The notes under the pieces are model-generated. The model was given only the letters and a program-made list of their open reading frames with translations. It was not told the DNA's origin and made no database searches. DNA of 44,432 nt from JBBRCX01 sp038204465 (GTDB taxonomy: Bacteria; Planctomycetota; Phycisphaerae; Tepidisphaerales; Tepidisphaeraceae), in contig JBBRCX010000032.1 of the NCBI GenBank assembly GCA_038204465.1, positions 1 to 44,432 of the forward strand, given 5' to 3'. A program made the position numbers and the translations under genes. Each line of letters opens with the position of its first letter. Position 1 is the first letter of the stretch. Of this stretch, positions 17,041 to 28,238 are shown in pieces.

Positions 17041-17418
17041 ATGCCAACTGCGACTCAGCCGCGCGCCTCGCGACCCAGCCGTCCGGAAACGACCGCGCCC
17101 AGGCCCGACGCCGAGATCCTTTTCCAGCGCTTCTTCAAGTCGGTCGGTCCGCGCACCTACGCGGCCCAGGTGAAGAAGGCCGGCAACGGCAATCACTTCC
17201 TCGTGCTTACGGAAGGCAAGCGCGACGCGAAGACCGGCGATGTCCGCAAGACCCGGCTCTTCATCTTCAGCGAAGATTTTCCCGCGTTCTTCCACCTGCT
17301 GCACGATACCGCGCAGTTCCTCAAGTCCCACCCGGTCCCCCAAGAGGTGAAGGCGAAGCGCCAGCGCTATTGGGCCAAGCAATCCGCTCAAAGACCGCCC
17401 GTTCGAAAACAATCGTAG
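17041..17418 (+). CDS. DUF3276 / PUR-domain-like nucleic-acid-binding protein
   Basis: A 125-residue basic protein. After a Pro/Arg-rich disordered start (1-25) comes one compact domain (about 30-105) with RTYAAQVKKAGNGNHFLVLTEGKRD and VRKTRLFIFSEDFPAFFHLLHD, matching the pattern of DUF3276/bacterial PUR-alpha-like proteins, which bind single-stranded DNA or RNA through a beta-beta-beta-beta-alpha fold. The tail is again basic. AAGGAG lies six bases before ATG 17041. It follows lexA on the same strand after 118 bases, so a shared transcript is possible but not proven. Its cellular role in planctomycetes is not known. Confidence 0.8.
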   Translation: MPTATQPRASRPSRPETTAPRPDAEILFQRFFKSVGPRTYAAQVKKAGNGNHFLVLTEGKRDAKTGDVRKTRLFIFSEDFPAFFHLLHDTAQFLKSHPVPQEVKAKRQRYWAKQSAQRPPVRKQS

Positions 17419-17498
17419 CGGCCGCGGTTCGCCGCGATCGACGAGCCTCTGATTGACTCGCGAAGCGCCGACGCCGATTCCGCGCGAGCGTCGATTCA

Positions 17499-17578
17499 GC
17501 GCTTATAGCGCCGTAGTGGCGTCATGTGACACGACGAAACAGAAATTACCCGGGAAGCAAAAGCCCCTCCCGAGTAAT
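17499..17578. promoter_or_regulatory. Inverted repeats in the intergenic region before the FAH-family gene
   Basis: Two dyads lie in the 258-bp gap. GCGCT-TAT-AGCGC (17499-17511) is a perfect 5-bp palindrome. ATTACCCGGGA (17545-17555) and TCCCGAGTAAT (17568-17578) form an 11-bp inverted repeat with one mismatch and a 12-nt spacer, about 100 bases before the next start. No T-run follows, so an operator or an RNA hairpin is as likely as a terminator. Nothing else is recognisable in 17419-17676. Confidence 0.45.
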
Positions 17579-17676
17579 ATCCGCTCCGCAGAAACGGCGT
17601 CGCACTCGTGCGGCCAAAGCGCAGCCCCTGCCGCTGGCGATGGCCCGCTTCAACCATTCACTCAAATGGACCGTCA

Positions 17677-18483
17677 ATGAAACTGATTCGCTATCGGGAC
17701 GATGACAACTCGATCAAACATGCGGAGATAAGGCCCGACGGCTCCCGGCGCCAACTCGACGGCGACCTGTTTGGGCCGCTGAAGGTCACGAGCCGCGAAG
17801 CCAGGGTGCGCAAGCTCCTGGCTCCGATTGCGCCGGCCAACATCTTCTGCATCGGCTTGAACTACCGGCGCCACGCCGCCGAAAGCGGCGCAAAGATCCC
17901 GGACTTTCCGGTGCTGTTCATGAAGAACACCGCATCCGTTCAGAACCCCGACGATCCGATCCTGCTCCCGCGCCATCTCCGCAGCGAGGAGGTCGACTAC
18001 GAATGCGAGCTGGCCGTCGTGATCGGCAAAGCCTGCAAGAACGTCTCGCGCGACCGCGCGCTCGAATATGTCCTCGGGTATACCGCCGCCAACGATGTCA
18101 GCGCCCGCGACTGGCAGGGCAAATGGGGCGGCAGCCAGTGGTGCCGCGGGAAGACCTTCGACACCTTCTGCCCGCTGGGCCCCTGCCTGGTCACCCCCGA
18201 CGAAATCCCCAATCCAAACGCCCTGCGGATCAAGACGCTGCTCAACGGCAAGCCGATGCAGGACTGGCACACCGACGACATGATCTTCGACGTTCCGCGG
18301 CTCATCGAATTCCTCAGCGGCAGCACGACGCTGCTCCCCGGCTCCGTCATTCTCACCGGCACTCCGCACGGCGTCGGCATGGCGCGCAAGCCCCCGGTCT
18401 GGCTCAAGCCGGGCGACACCGTGAGCATCGAGATCGAAAAGATTGGGACCCTGACCAACCCGGTAGCGGAGGAACCAACGTGA
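17677..18483 (+). CDS. Fumarylacetoacetate hydrolase family protein
   Basis: 268 residues with the FAH catalytic fold (about 50-265). Divalent metal ligands are E109 and E111 in VDYECELAVVIG and D140 in TAANDVSARDW; the sequence GLNYRRHAAESG and the closing VILTGTPHGVGMARKPP are typical. The family hydrolyses or decarboxylates beta-diketones and related acids (acylpyruvate hydrolase, oxaloacetate decarboxylase, homoprotocatechuate isomerase types); the exact substrate cannot be told. ATG at 17677 is chosen because the 23 extra upstream residues of a longer frame are not family-like and the fold starts normally with MKLIRYRD. The ribosome site is weak. The neighbours do not reveal a pathway. 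Confidence 0.93.
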   Translation: MKLIRYRDDDNSIKHAEIRPDGSRRQLDGDLFGPLKVTSREARVRKLLAPIAPANIFCIGLNYRRHAAESGAKIPDFPVLFMKNTASVQNPDDPILLPRHLRSEEVDYECELAVVIGKACKNVSRDRALEYVLGYTAANDVSARDWQGKWGGSQWCRGKTFDTFCPLGPCLVTPDEIPNPNALRIKTLLNGKPMQDWHTDDMIFDVPRLIEFLSGSTTLLPGSVILTGTPHGVGMARKPPVWLKPGDTVSIEIEKIGTLTNPVAEEPT

Positions 18484-18578
18484 AGCTCACTCCGCGCCTC
18501 GCAGCCTCGTGGTAGAACCTCCGCGACCATCGACGCGTTGGCCGAGCCCCCGACTTCGGCTAACTTATGCGGTTGCGC

Positions 18579-18599
18579 CGTCGCAAGGCGGCTGCGACG
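18579..18599 (+). promoter_or_regulatory. Hairpin just upstream of the GT41 gene start
   Basis: CGTCGCA (18579-18585) and TGCGACG (18593-18599) are perfectly complementary across a seven-base loop, ending 16 bases before ATG 18616. It could affect initiation or be the 3' end of the preceding gene; there is no T-run. Confidence 0.35.
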
Positions 18600-18615
18600 C
18601 AGCGAGCGAAGCGGA

Positions 18616-21108
18616 ATGACCGAAGCCGAGATTCTTAGTGCCCTGGAAAGCGGTCTGGAGCACCACCGCTATGGCCGGCTCGAGGAAGCCAGCGCCGAAT
18701 ATCAGCGCGTGCTCGAGGATGCGCCGGATCATGGCGACGCCCTGCACCTGCTGGGCGTGATCGCCCATCAACAGGGGCGGCACGAGGAGGCGGTCGAGCT
18801 GATTGAGAAAGCGATCGTAAGTGAGCCGGACGCCCCCGAGTACTTCAACAATCTTGGGGAGGCCTACAACGCGCTCGGGAAGATCAACGAGGCGGCCAAC
18901 TCTTACCGCCGGGCGATCGATCTGGACGCGACCCGGGTCGACTCCCGCTTCAACCTTGGCCGCCTGCTCGCCCGCGCCGGAAAGATCGATCGGGCGATCC
19001 AGCGGCTGCAGGAGGTCGTCGAGCTCAAGCCGGATTTTGCCGAAGCCCACTACCACCTCGGGCTGATCCAGCGCGATCGGGGGAAGCTCGACGAAGCGAT
19101 CGAATCCCTCCGGCAGGCGGCGGCGCTGCGGCCCGGCGAAATTGTGATTGAGAATGATCTGGGTGCGCTGCTCGGGCTTCGGGGCCGATACGCGGAGGCC
19201 GAAGCAAGCTTCCGCCGGGGTTTGGAGCTGAACCCGGATGACGCTTCGCTGCAAAACAACCTCAGCAAGACCCTCTTCGGGCAGGAGCGTTTTGAGGAGG
19301 CCCTTGCCGCTGCCGAACGCGCTCTCGAATTACGCCCGGAAGAAGCCGATCACCACTTCAACCACGCCAACGCCCTGCAAAAGCTTGGCCGGCACGAGCA
19401 GGCGGCGGCGGCCTACCGCAAAGCGATCGAACTGAAACCTGAGGATCCTGACTACCACCACCTGTTAGGAAAGAGCTTGCGGGCGATGAGCAGATTCAGT
19501 GAGGCGATCGCTGCATTCCAGAAGGCGATTGCACTCAAGCCCGACCAGGCTCGATTTCACGCGAGCCTCGGCACCATCCTCAGCGCCGTCGGCAAGCTGG
19601 ATGGATCGATCATGTGCTTCCGCCGCGCCATCGGGCTCAAGCCGGACGATGCGGAGTTGTACAACAGCCTGGCGGGCGGCCTGCGCGCCAAGCGGATGTA
19701 CGATCAGGCGGTCGCGCAGTACCGCAAGGCGCTGGCGCTTCGCCCTCGCGCGCCGCAGTATCACGTGAATCTTGCCAACGCACTGATGGTCCAGGGGCGG
19801 CAGGACGAGGCGTTCACCAGCTACCGCGAGGCGCTGAGCCAGACGAAGAGCTTCCCCTCCGGTCACAGCCGGCTCCTGCTGGCGCTCCACTACCGTCCCG
19901 ACTCCGACCCCGCGTCGATCTTCGCCGAGCACCGCGCCTGGGCGCAGCGATACACCGAACCGCTGGCCGCCAACGTCATCCACCACGACAACGATCCCGA
20001 TCCTGACCGAACGCTGCGGATCGGCTATATGTCAGCCGACTTCAAGGGCCATTCGGTCAGCTACTTCAGCGGCTCCTTCCTCGGCTCGCACTCCCAACAC
20101 GTGGAGGTCGTTTGCTACTCCGGCGTCGCGCTGGGAGACCCGTTGACCCGGCGGCTCCACGACCATGCCGACGAATGGCGCAATGTTTATGAAAGCGCCG
20201 ACGACCGCGTCATCGAGATGATTCGCGCGGACAAGATCGACATCCTGATCGATCTGTCGGGGCATACCGCCGGCAACCGGATGCTGCTGTTCGCCCGCAA
20301 GCCGGCCCCGGTGCAGGTGAGCTATCTCGGCTACCCGGATACCACCGGTTTGCCGGCGATGGACTATCGGATCACCGACAGTCTCGCGGACCCGGCGGGA
20401 ATGACCGAAAAGTATCACACCGAAGAACTGATCCGCCTCGACCCGTGCGCGTGGTGTTATGAGCCGCCGGAAAGTCCCGATGTCGAGGCCCTTCCCGTCT
20501 CGAAAGCCGGGCGCATCACCTTCGGATCGTTCAATGACTCGGCCAAGATCAGCCTGAAGCTGGTCGCGCTCTGGTCGAAGGTGCTCGAAGCAGTGCCCGA
20601 CTCCCGGCTCATCGTGAAGAACATGGGGCTCAGCGAGCGATCGACGCGCGAGCGGATGCTCGGAATGTTCAAGATGAATGGGATTCCCCGGGAACGGCTG
20701 GAACTGCTTGGCTGGGAGATCGAACTCAAGGATCATCTCGCGCACTACAACAGCGTCGACATCGCGCTGGACAGTTTTCCCTACCACGGCACCACCACGA
20801 CCTGCGAATCGCTCTGGATGGGAGCTCCGGTCATAACGCTCGCCGGGCAGACGCATGTGTCGCGCGTTGGCGTGAGCCTGCTGTCGAACGTAGGGCTGGC
20901 GGACCTGATCGCGAGTTCGGAAAGCGACTATGTGCGCATTGCCGCCAGTCTTGCCGCCGATCGAACGCGGCTGGCCGAGCTGCGGGCCGGGCTCCGTCAG
21001 ACGATGAAGGACTCGCCTCTGACGGATAGCGACGGCTTCACCCGGCGGCTCGAGCAGGCGTACCGCCAGATGTGGAAGCGCTGGTGCGCCACCCGCACCG
21101 CGGGGTAG
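18616..21108 (+). CDS. TPR repeat protein with GT41 (O-GlcNAc transferase/SPINDLY-like) domain
   Basis: An 830-residue protein: about twelve tetratricopeptide repeats (about 1-430, each of the form YxxLGxxxxxxGxxxEAxxxYRxAIxLxP) followed by a glycosyltransferase family 41 domain (about 455-825). Typical GT41 segments are present: KGHSVSYFSGSFL, DILIDLSGHTAGNRM, RKPAPVQVSYLGYPDTTGL, ITFGSFNDSAKIS and DSFPYHGTTTTCESLWMGAPVI (UDP-sugar site). It is likely a cytoplasmic enzyme that transfers GlcNAc or another sugar to Ser/Thr of proteins, with the TPRs choosing targets. ATG at 18616 gives the first TPR helix cleanly; 26 extra residues from a longer frame look unrelated. It is not clearly in an operon with the FAH gene (132 bp gap). 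Confidence 0.94.
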   Translation: MTEAEILSALESGLEHHRYGRLEEASAEYQRVLEDAPDHGDALHLLGVIAHQQGRHEEAVELIEKAIVSEPDAPEYFNNLGEAYNALGKINEAANSYRRAIDLDATRVDSRFNLGRLLARAGKIDRAIQRLQEVVELKPDFAEAHYHLGLIQRDRGKLDEAIESLRQAAALRPGEIVIENDLGALLGLRGRYAEAEASFRRGLELNPDDASLQNNLSKTLFGQERFEEALAAAERALELRPEEADHHFNHANALQKLGRHEQAAAAYRKAIELKPEDPDYHHLLGKSLRAMSRFSEAIAAFQKAIALKPDQARFHASLGTILSAVGKLDGSIMCFRRAIGLKPDDAELYNSLAGGLRAKRMYDQAVAQYRKALALRPRAPQYHVNLANALMVQGRQDEAFTSYREALSQTKSFPSGHSRLLLALHYRPDSDPASIFAEHRAWAQRYTEPLAANVIHHDNDPDPDRTLRIGYMSADFKGHSVSYFSGSFLGSHSQHVEVVCYSGVALGDPLTRRLHDHADEWRNVYESADDRVIEMIRADKIDILIDLSGHTAGNRMLLFARKPAPVQVSYLGYPDTTGLPAMDYRITDSLADPAGMTEKYHTEELIRLDPCAWCYEPPESPDVEALPVSKAGRITFGSFNDSAKISLKLVALWSKVLEAVPDSRLIVKNMGLSERSTRERMLGMFKMNGIPRERLELLGWEIELKDHLAHYNSVDIALDSFPYHGTTTTCESLWMGAPVITLAGQTHVSRVGVSLLSNVGLADLIASSESDYVRIAASLAADRTRLAELRAGLRQTMKDSPLTDSDGFTRRLEQAYRQMWKRWCATRTAG

Positions 21109-21156
21109 CCTTTTGAGTCTCCGGCTTCTGCCGTTCGTTCAACCAAGGGAATGGGC

Positions 21157-22797
<1,641 letters not shown>

Positions 22798-22813
22798 CGC
22801 TAAGCGTTGACGC

Positions 22814-23778
22814 TCATCCGCCAAACTCCTCCCGAAACGCCCGCGAGATAGCCGGATCGGCGCGTCGCGCAACGGCGGCCGACACCTGTCCTTTCACCGC
22901 CGCATCCTGCCGGTAAAGCGCCAGCGCCGCGATGGCATCCGCCGCTGTCTGGGGCGGCTGCTCAACAATCATTGAGAGCAGGAATTCCACCGCCGCGTCG
23001 AATCGCGCCGACGCGATCGCGAGGCACAACACCCGCCGGAAGTCCGGGTGCACGCTGCGCTGCCATTGATCTCGCAGACGCTCGAACGCCGAATGCAGGC
23101 GACTCGCCCCCAGCGCCAGCGCCGCCGCCCCGCGCACATCCGAGTCGATGGATTCAAGAAAGCCTGCCACGAAATCCACTGAACGCTGGGGCGCGAGCTT
23201 CAGCATCGCGGTGAAGCATTCGCCGACGACCTCCGCGTCCTTGTCCCCGATCAGCGCCTTGAACTTCAGGAGCGGCAATGCCGCGTCGCTGCCACAATGC
23301 CCCAGTGCCTGCACCGCCGCCGTCCGCGCGACTTTCTCCGGGTCCGCCAGCAGCACCGCCAGTTCCGAGAGCACGTCGCGATACCCCATTCGCACCAATC
23401 CGAAAGCGCAAGAGGCGCGCAGCTCCGCGGCCGTGTCCACGCTCCCGCCCCAAATCGGCTCCATCTGCACGTGATGGATGCCCTTCACGAAGACGACATC
23501 CGCCGCGGCGCCGAGCCGCTCCAGATCGCGGCCTTGGCGACGCATCCCTTGTCTGATTTCGACGGATGCTGCATGAAGTGTGTGAAAGCTGTCGACAGTT
23601 CGTCTTCCAGTCCGCCAATCTGGCAATCACCCACGATCGTCGCCGCCCGGGCGGCAACCAGGTTGGTCCGATCCGCAATGGCGGCGCGCAACGCCTCACG
23701 GGTGGCCGCCGCTGCCGGCGATGCGCGCAGCTCTGCAAGCGCCGCCAGACAATCCTCGAGATTCCTGGACTTTGCCAT
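22814..23778 (-). pseudogene. HEAT-repeat protein gene with a frameshift near 23525
   Basis: The N-terminal part runs from ATG 23778 (MAKSRNLEDCLAALAELRA) through helical repeats to KGCVAKAAI, then leaves frame and stops at 23485. The rest resumes in another frame as ERLGAAADVVFVKGIHHVQMEP and continues through several HEAT-like repeats to the stop at 22814. Adding one base in the minus-strand sequence gcgatctggag (about 23519-23528) joins the two parts into one protein of about 320 residues. The two halves fit as one repeat series with a conserved VQMEPIWGGSVDTAAELRA region, so this is one gene with a one-base loss or a sequencing error. HEAT proteins are scaffolds; no function is known here. 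It diverges from hrpB, 59 bp away. Confidence 0.75.
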
Positions 23779-23837
23779 CTTGGAAGTGCCCCGCGAGCCC
23801 GCGGAAATCTCTGCGACCGCGCTTAGTATACCGCTCG

Positions 23838-26435
23838 ATGGATGCGCTCCCCATCGATCCGCTGCTTCCGGGGATCGTGTCGCGGCTGCGCGAGAGCCGT
23901 TCGCTCGTGCTGGTCGCGCCGCCAGGCGCCGGGAAGACCACGCGCGTGCCCCCCGCGCTGCTCCGCGGCGGGCTCCTCTCATCGAAGCATCCGAACCTGG
24001 TGATGCTCCAGCCGCGGCGAGTCGCCGCGCGGGCGGCGGCCCAGCGCATCGCGGATGAGAACGGATGGGAGCTTGGCCGAGAGGTCGGCTATCACGTTCG
24101 CTTCGACCGCAAGCTGGGGCCACAGACGCGCCTTCGCGTGCTCACCGAAGGAATCCTTTCGCGCCAACTGCTGCGCGATCCATTTCTCGACGGCGTCGGC
24201 GCCGTGCTGCTGGATGAGTTCCACGAGCGCAGCCTGCACACGGACGTCGCGATCGCGATGCTGCGCGAGGTGCAGCAGGCAGTCCGGGATGATCTGATCC
24301 TCGTGGTGATGTCGGCTACGCTCGACGCCGCGCCGGTGGCGAAGTTCCTTGGCAATTGCCCGATCGTCCAAGCCGAGGGTCGTGCGTACCCGGTGAGTAT
24401 CCAGCACGTGGCGGCGTCGTCGCAGGCGCCGCTGCCGGAACGCGTGATGGAAGCAGTTGAGCAGGTGCTAACCGGCAGCGGCGGCGATGAGCCGGGCGAC
24501 GTGCTGGTTTTTCTGCCCGGCGTCGAAGAGATCCGCCGAACGTTGCGCCGCCTGGAGCCGTTGGCGTCAGAGCGGGACCTGCTGCTCCTGCCGCTGCATG
24601 GCAGCCTCTCCGCAGAGGAGCAGACCCGCGCACTGAGGCCGGCCAAACAGCGGAAGGTGATTCTCGCCACCAACATCGCCGAAACCTCGCTCACCATCGA
24701 CGGCGTCCGCACCGTGATCGACAGCGGCCTGGCCCGCGTCGCCGGCTACGACCCGCGCCGCGGCATGGATCGGCTTGAGCTGAAACGCATCAGCAAGGCC
24801 TCCGCCACCCAGCGCGCGGGACGCGCCGGGCGGACCGCCGCAGGCTCGTGCCTGCGACTGTGGACCGCTCGCGAGCATGCGTCGCTGGAGGATTTCGAGC
24901 TTCCCGAAATCCGCCGGGTCGATCTCGCCGGCACAGTCCTTTCCCTGCACGCCTGGGGCAAGCCCGATCCGCGCGCGTTCGGCTGGTTCGAGCCGCCTCC
25001 CGATCACGCGCTGACCGCCGCCGAGCGTTTTCTAACGATGCTGGGGGCGCTCACGTCGGAAAGCGGCGGCGGGATTACGCCGCTTGGGCGGCAACTGCTC
25101 ACTCTACCGGTTCATCCGCGCCTGGCGCGCCTGCTTCTGGGCGCGGCGGAGGCTGGCGCGGCAAGGGAAGGCGCCGCGCTGGCCGCCCTGTTATCGGAGA
25201 AAGACATCACCTTTGCGCCGCCTGGCGAAGCGTTCGACCCTTCACGACACCTGCAGGGCCCTTCCGATCTGCTCATCCGCATGGATCTGCTCGCCGAGGC
25301 CGAACGAAGCCGCTTCGCAGCCTCCGTGCGCGATCGCGGAATTGATCCAGCGGCCGCGCGGCAGGCAGCGCGGACACGCGACGAGCTGCTGAGGCTTGTC
25401 CGCAAACTTCCTGCCGTTCGTCGCCGGCCCGCGCAGGACGGCGCCGATCTCCCGGTCGACGAGCGGACGCTCCTGCGCCTGGTCCTGCTGGCATACCCGG
25501 ATCGCGTCGCCCGCCGCCGCGCCAGCGATCCGCTGTCGGCGGTGATGGTCGGCGGCGCGGGGTTGAGAATCGCCCGCGAGTCAGTTGTTCGCCAGCCGGA
25601 GTTCTTTGTCGCGCTCGACGCTCGCTCGGACGAGCGCAGCAGCACTCGCGAGGCGCTGGTGAGAATCGCCAGTGCAATGGAGGTGGAATGGCTCCCCGAA
25701 TTGTTTCCGCAATCGGTCCGGCGCGAACGGATGGCGGTCTTCGACGCACAGCGCGAAGCCGTCGTCGGCCGCGGATTAACGCTGTATCGTGATCTGGTGC
25801 TGCGCGAGGACCGCGACGCGCCGGTGGATCCGCTTGATGCGTCGCGAGTGCTGGCCGAGGCGCTTGCGCCGCAGGCGGCGGAATTCTTCCAATCCGACCC
25901 GCTTGCCGCAGCGCTGCTGGCGCGCGTCAACCTGCTGCGGCAGTCGATGCCTGAGCATCCCTGGCCGAAGCTCGACGAGGAAGAGCTCCTCGATGTGCTG
26001 AAAGAAGCCTGCCGCGGCCGGCGGAGCATCCATGAAATCCGCGGCCAGCCGCTGGTCTTCGCAATACAGACCCGGCTTCCCTATCCGCTCGACCGGCTGC
26101 TGGAGCAGCATGCACCTGAAACGATCACGGTGCCCAGCGGAAGCCGGATCAGAATAGCTTACGAGGCGAATGGGCCGCCCATCCTGGCCGTGCGACTTCA
26201 AGAGTTGTTCGGGTGGACCGACACACCGCGAGTAGCCGCCGGCCGGGTCCCGGTCCTCCTTCACCTCTTAGCGCCGAACTACCGTCCCGTGCAGATCACC
26301 AACGACCTGCGCAGCTTCTGGTCGACCGCCTATTTCCAGGTGCGCCAAGACCTGCGCACGCGGTATCCGAAACATTCGTGGCCGCAGGATCCGCTCAGCG
26401 CCAAGCCGCAGGCGAAGGGAAGATCAACCGCATGA
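23838..26435 (+). CDS. hrpB: ATP-dependent helicase HrpB (DEAH-box)
   Basis: 865 residues, normal for HrpB. Superfamily 2 helicase motifs in order: Walker A APPGAGKTT (about 27-35), QPRRVAARAAAQRIA (Ia), DEFHER (II, the HrpB form of the DEAH box, about 126), SATLDA (III), VILATNIAETSLTIDGV (V) and QRAGRAGRTAAG (VI). The helicase-associated and HrpB-specific C-terminal domains follow and end with the typical FWSTAYFQVRQDLRTRYPKHSWPQDP. HrpB is a putative RNA helicase; its physiological role is poorly defined. ATG at 23838 gives the canonical MDALPIDPLLP start. A TAGTAT box lies eight bases before the ATG, so the transcript may have a very short leader (inference). Confidence 0.96.
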   Translation: MDALPIDPLLPGIVSRLRESRSLVLVAPPGAGKTTRVPPALLRGGLLSSKHPNLVMLQPRRVAARAAAQRIADENGWELGREVGYHVRFDRKLGPQTRLRVLTEGILSRQLLRDPFLDGVGAVLLDEFHERSLHTDVAIAMLREVQQAVRDDLILVVMSATLDAAPVAKFLGNCPIVQAEGRAYPVSIQHVAASSQAPLPERVMEAVEQVLTGSGGDEPGDVLVFLPGVEEIRRTLRRLEPLASERDLLLLPLHGSLSAEEQTRALRPAKQRKVILATNIAETSLTIDGVRTVIDSGLARVAGYDPRRGMDRLELKRISKASATQRAGRAGRTAAGSCLRLWTAREHASLEDFELPEIRRVDLAGTVLSLHAWGKPDPRAFGWFEPPPDHALTAAERFLTMLGALTSESGGGITPLGRQLLTLPVHPRLARLLLGAAEAGAAREGAALAALLSEKDITFAPPGEAFDPSRHLQGPSDLLIRMDLLAEAERSRFAASVRDRGIDPAAARQAARTRDELLRLVRKLPAVRRRPAQDGADLPVDERTLLRLVLLAYPDRVARRRASDPLSAVMVGGAGLRIARESVVRQPEFFVALDARSDERSSTREALVRIASAMEVEWLPELFPQSVRRERMAVFDAQREAVVGRGLTLYRDLVLREDRDAPVDPLDASRVLAEALAPQAAEFFQSDPLAAALLARVNLLRQSMPEHPWPKLDEEELLDVLKEACRGRRSIHEIRGQPLVFAIQTRLPYPLDRLLEQHAPETITVPSGSRIRIAYEANGPPILAVRLQELFGWTDTPRVAAGRVPVLLHLLAPNYRPVQITNDLRSFWSTAYFQVRQDLRTRYPKHSWPQDPLSAKPQAKGRSTA

Positions 26436-26495
26436 AACGTGATGCCTGACAGGACGCGCTTGCGCAAGAAAGAGTACCGCACATTCCGAAGAGGC

Positions 26496-27131
26496 CTAGC
26501 CGTTCAGCGATCCCTTGGTGCTCGGGACGTCGTTGCTGCGCGGGTCGTGGCTTACCGCCTGGCGAAGGGCCTTGGCGGTGGCCTTGAAGATCGCTTCGGA
26601 GACATGGTGGTTGTTGGTGCCGTAGGGAACGCTCACGTGAAGATTGAGCCGGGCGTTGGTTGCGAAGGCTTTGTAGAACTCCTCGATGAGTTCAACGGGG
26701 AAAGCGCCGATCAGATCGCCTTTGAACTTGACGTTGAAGACGAACGCTGGGCGGCTCGAGAGATCGATGGCGACCTGAGCGAGGCTCTCGTCCATGGGAA
26801 CAATCGCCCAGCCATAGCGGTTGATGCCGCGCTTGTCGCCGGTCGCCTTCTCCAGCGCCTGGCCGAGAACGATCCCGACGTCTTCGACCGTGTGATGGGC
26901 GTCAATCTGGAGATCGCCTTCCGCCGTCACCTCGAGATCGATGAGGCTGTGGCGGCTCAACAGGTCGAGCATGTGGTCGAAGAAACCTACGCCGGTGTGG
27001 ACCGAAGCGATCCCCGTTCCGTCGAGGTTGAGCGAGAGATCGATCTTCGTTTCTTTGGTCTTGCGCGAAAGCTGAGCCGTGCGCGCGCGGCCGGTTCGGG
27101 CATCAGGCTTGGCGTTATCAGACTTTGGCAA
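26496..27131 (-). CDS. hisB: Imidazoleglycerol-phosphate dehydratase
   Basis: 211 residues of the single-function HisB type. It dehydrates imidazoleglycerol phosphate to imidazoleacetol phosphate in histidine synthesis, using two manganese ions. Metal-binding repeats are present: GVGFFDHMLDLLSRHS, the DAHHTVEDVGI motif and NNHHVSEAIFKATAKALR. TTG at 27131 is the start, with AGAGGA five bases upstream; no better in-frame start exists before the conserved region. It is the last gene of a hisD-hisC-hisB series on the minus strand, 29 bp after hisC, so it is very likely co-transcribed. Its stop is TAG. Confidence 0.96.
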   Translation of the reverse strand: MPKSDNAKPDARTGRARTAQLSRKTKETKIDLSLNLDGTGIASVHTGVGFFDHMLDLLSRHSLIDLEVTAEGDLQIDAHHTVEDVGIVLGQALEKATGDKRGINRYGWAIVPMDESLAQVAIDLSSRPAFVFNVKFKGDLIGAFPVELIEEFYKAFATNARLNLHVSVPYGTNNHHVSEAIFKATAKALRQAVSHDPRSNDVPSTKGSLNG

Positions 27132-27160
27132 TCGATCCTCTCGACTGGTCAGAACAGGGC

Positions 27161-28231
27161 CTAGGCAGCTTTGTCGGCGGCCATCAGGGCCTTGATGCCG
27201 CCGAGCAGCGCGTTGTTCTCCTCGCTGCGTCCGACGGTGATGCGCACGTAAGCGGCAAGCTGCGGCTTATCGAAGTATCGAACCAGAATCCCCTGCTGCT
27301 TGAGGCCCAGATAAGCGTCGCGGCCGCGCCCATTCGGAGCCTCGGCAAGGATGAAGTTTGCCTGGCTTGGAAGCACTGTCCAGCCCAATTGTGCAAGCTC
27401 AGATGAAAGCCGCAGGCGCTCGGAGCGTACGTGCTCCCAGCTTCGCTTGGCGTACTCCTGGTCTTCCAGGGCCGCAGTCGCAGCGGCGACGGAAACCGCG
27501 TCACAGTTGTAGCTGTCCTTCACCTTCATCATTTCGGCGATCACATTCGCCCGGGCGATTGCATAGCCGAAGCGAAGGCCGGCGAGCGAATACGACTTGC
27601 TCAGCGTTCGCGAGATGACCACGTTGGGATAATCGCGCACGAGGGCAAGGCAGTTGTCGTCGGCGAAATCGACGTACGCCTCGTCGATGAGGAGCAGGCC
27701 GTCGAATGCCTTGGCCAGTTCGGCGAGCTTCATAGGGGAGACGAAAGTGCCGCTGGGAGCGTTGGGGTTGGCGACGTAGATGGCGTCCGCCTTGGTCGCC
27801 AGCAGCGCCTCGATGGGCAACGACCACTCGGCGTCCCAGGGGACCGCGGCCGACTTGGCGCCCTCCAGTTGTGCAAGCACCGGGTAGAGCGAATAGGTCG
27901 GCTCGGGGAACGCGAGCGCGCCGCCCGGCGGGACGAACGTGCGCGTGGCAATGGTGAGGATGTCGTCGCTGCCGTTGCCGGCGAGGATCATGTCAGCGGT
28001 AAGGCCGAGAAGTTTCGCGGCCGCGGCGCGGAAAGAGTCGGCGGTCGGGTTGGGGTATCGGCGCAGGACCTCAGGCTCAATCTCCCGGACCGCCTGCAAC
28101 ACCCTGGGGCTCGGCGGGAACGGGTTCTCATTGGTGTTGAGCTTCACCACCCGCTCGCCAATGCCGGGCTGCTCGCCGGGAACGTAGCCTTGCATGTCGC
28201 GCACGTGCGCGCGGACGAATGACAGAGCCAT
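27161..28231 (-). CDS. hisC: Histidinol-phosphate aminotransferase
   Basis: 356 residues, a fold-type I PLP enzyme that makes L-histidinol phosphate from imidazoleacetol phosphate and glutamate. Visible residues: KLNTNENPFPPSP near the N-terminus, the LIDEAYVDF segment with D184 and Y187, the PLP lysine K212 in RTLSKSYSLAGLR and R220. ATG at 28231 is chosen as it gives the usual start; an ATG three codons upstream (28240) is also possible, and longer extensions are not family-like. No Shine-Dalgarno sequence precedes either ATG, but a perfect TATAAT lies seven bases before 28231, so it may be transcribed from its own promoter as a leaderless mRNA. hisD lies 97 bp upstream. Confidence 0.96.
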   Translation of the reverse strand: MALSFVRAHVRDMQGYVPGEQPGIGERVVKLNTNENPFPPSPRVLQAVREIEPEVLRRYPNPTADSFRAAAAKLLGLTADMILAGNGSDDILTIATRTFVPPGGALAFPEPTYSLYPVLAQLEGAKSAAVPWDAEWSLPIEALLATKADAIYVANPNAPSGTFVSPMKLAELAKAFDGLLLIDEAYVDFADDNCLALVRDYPNVVISRTLSKSYSLAGLRFGYAIARANVIAEMMKVKDSYNCDAVSVAAATAALEDQEYAKRSWEHVRSERLRLSSELAQLGWTVLPSQANFILAEAPNGRGRDAYLGLKQQGILVRYFDKPQLAAYVRITVGRSEENNALLGGIKALMAADKAA

Positions 28232-28238
28232 GGGTGGC

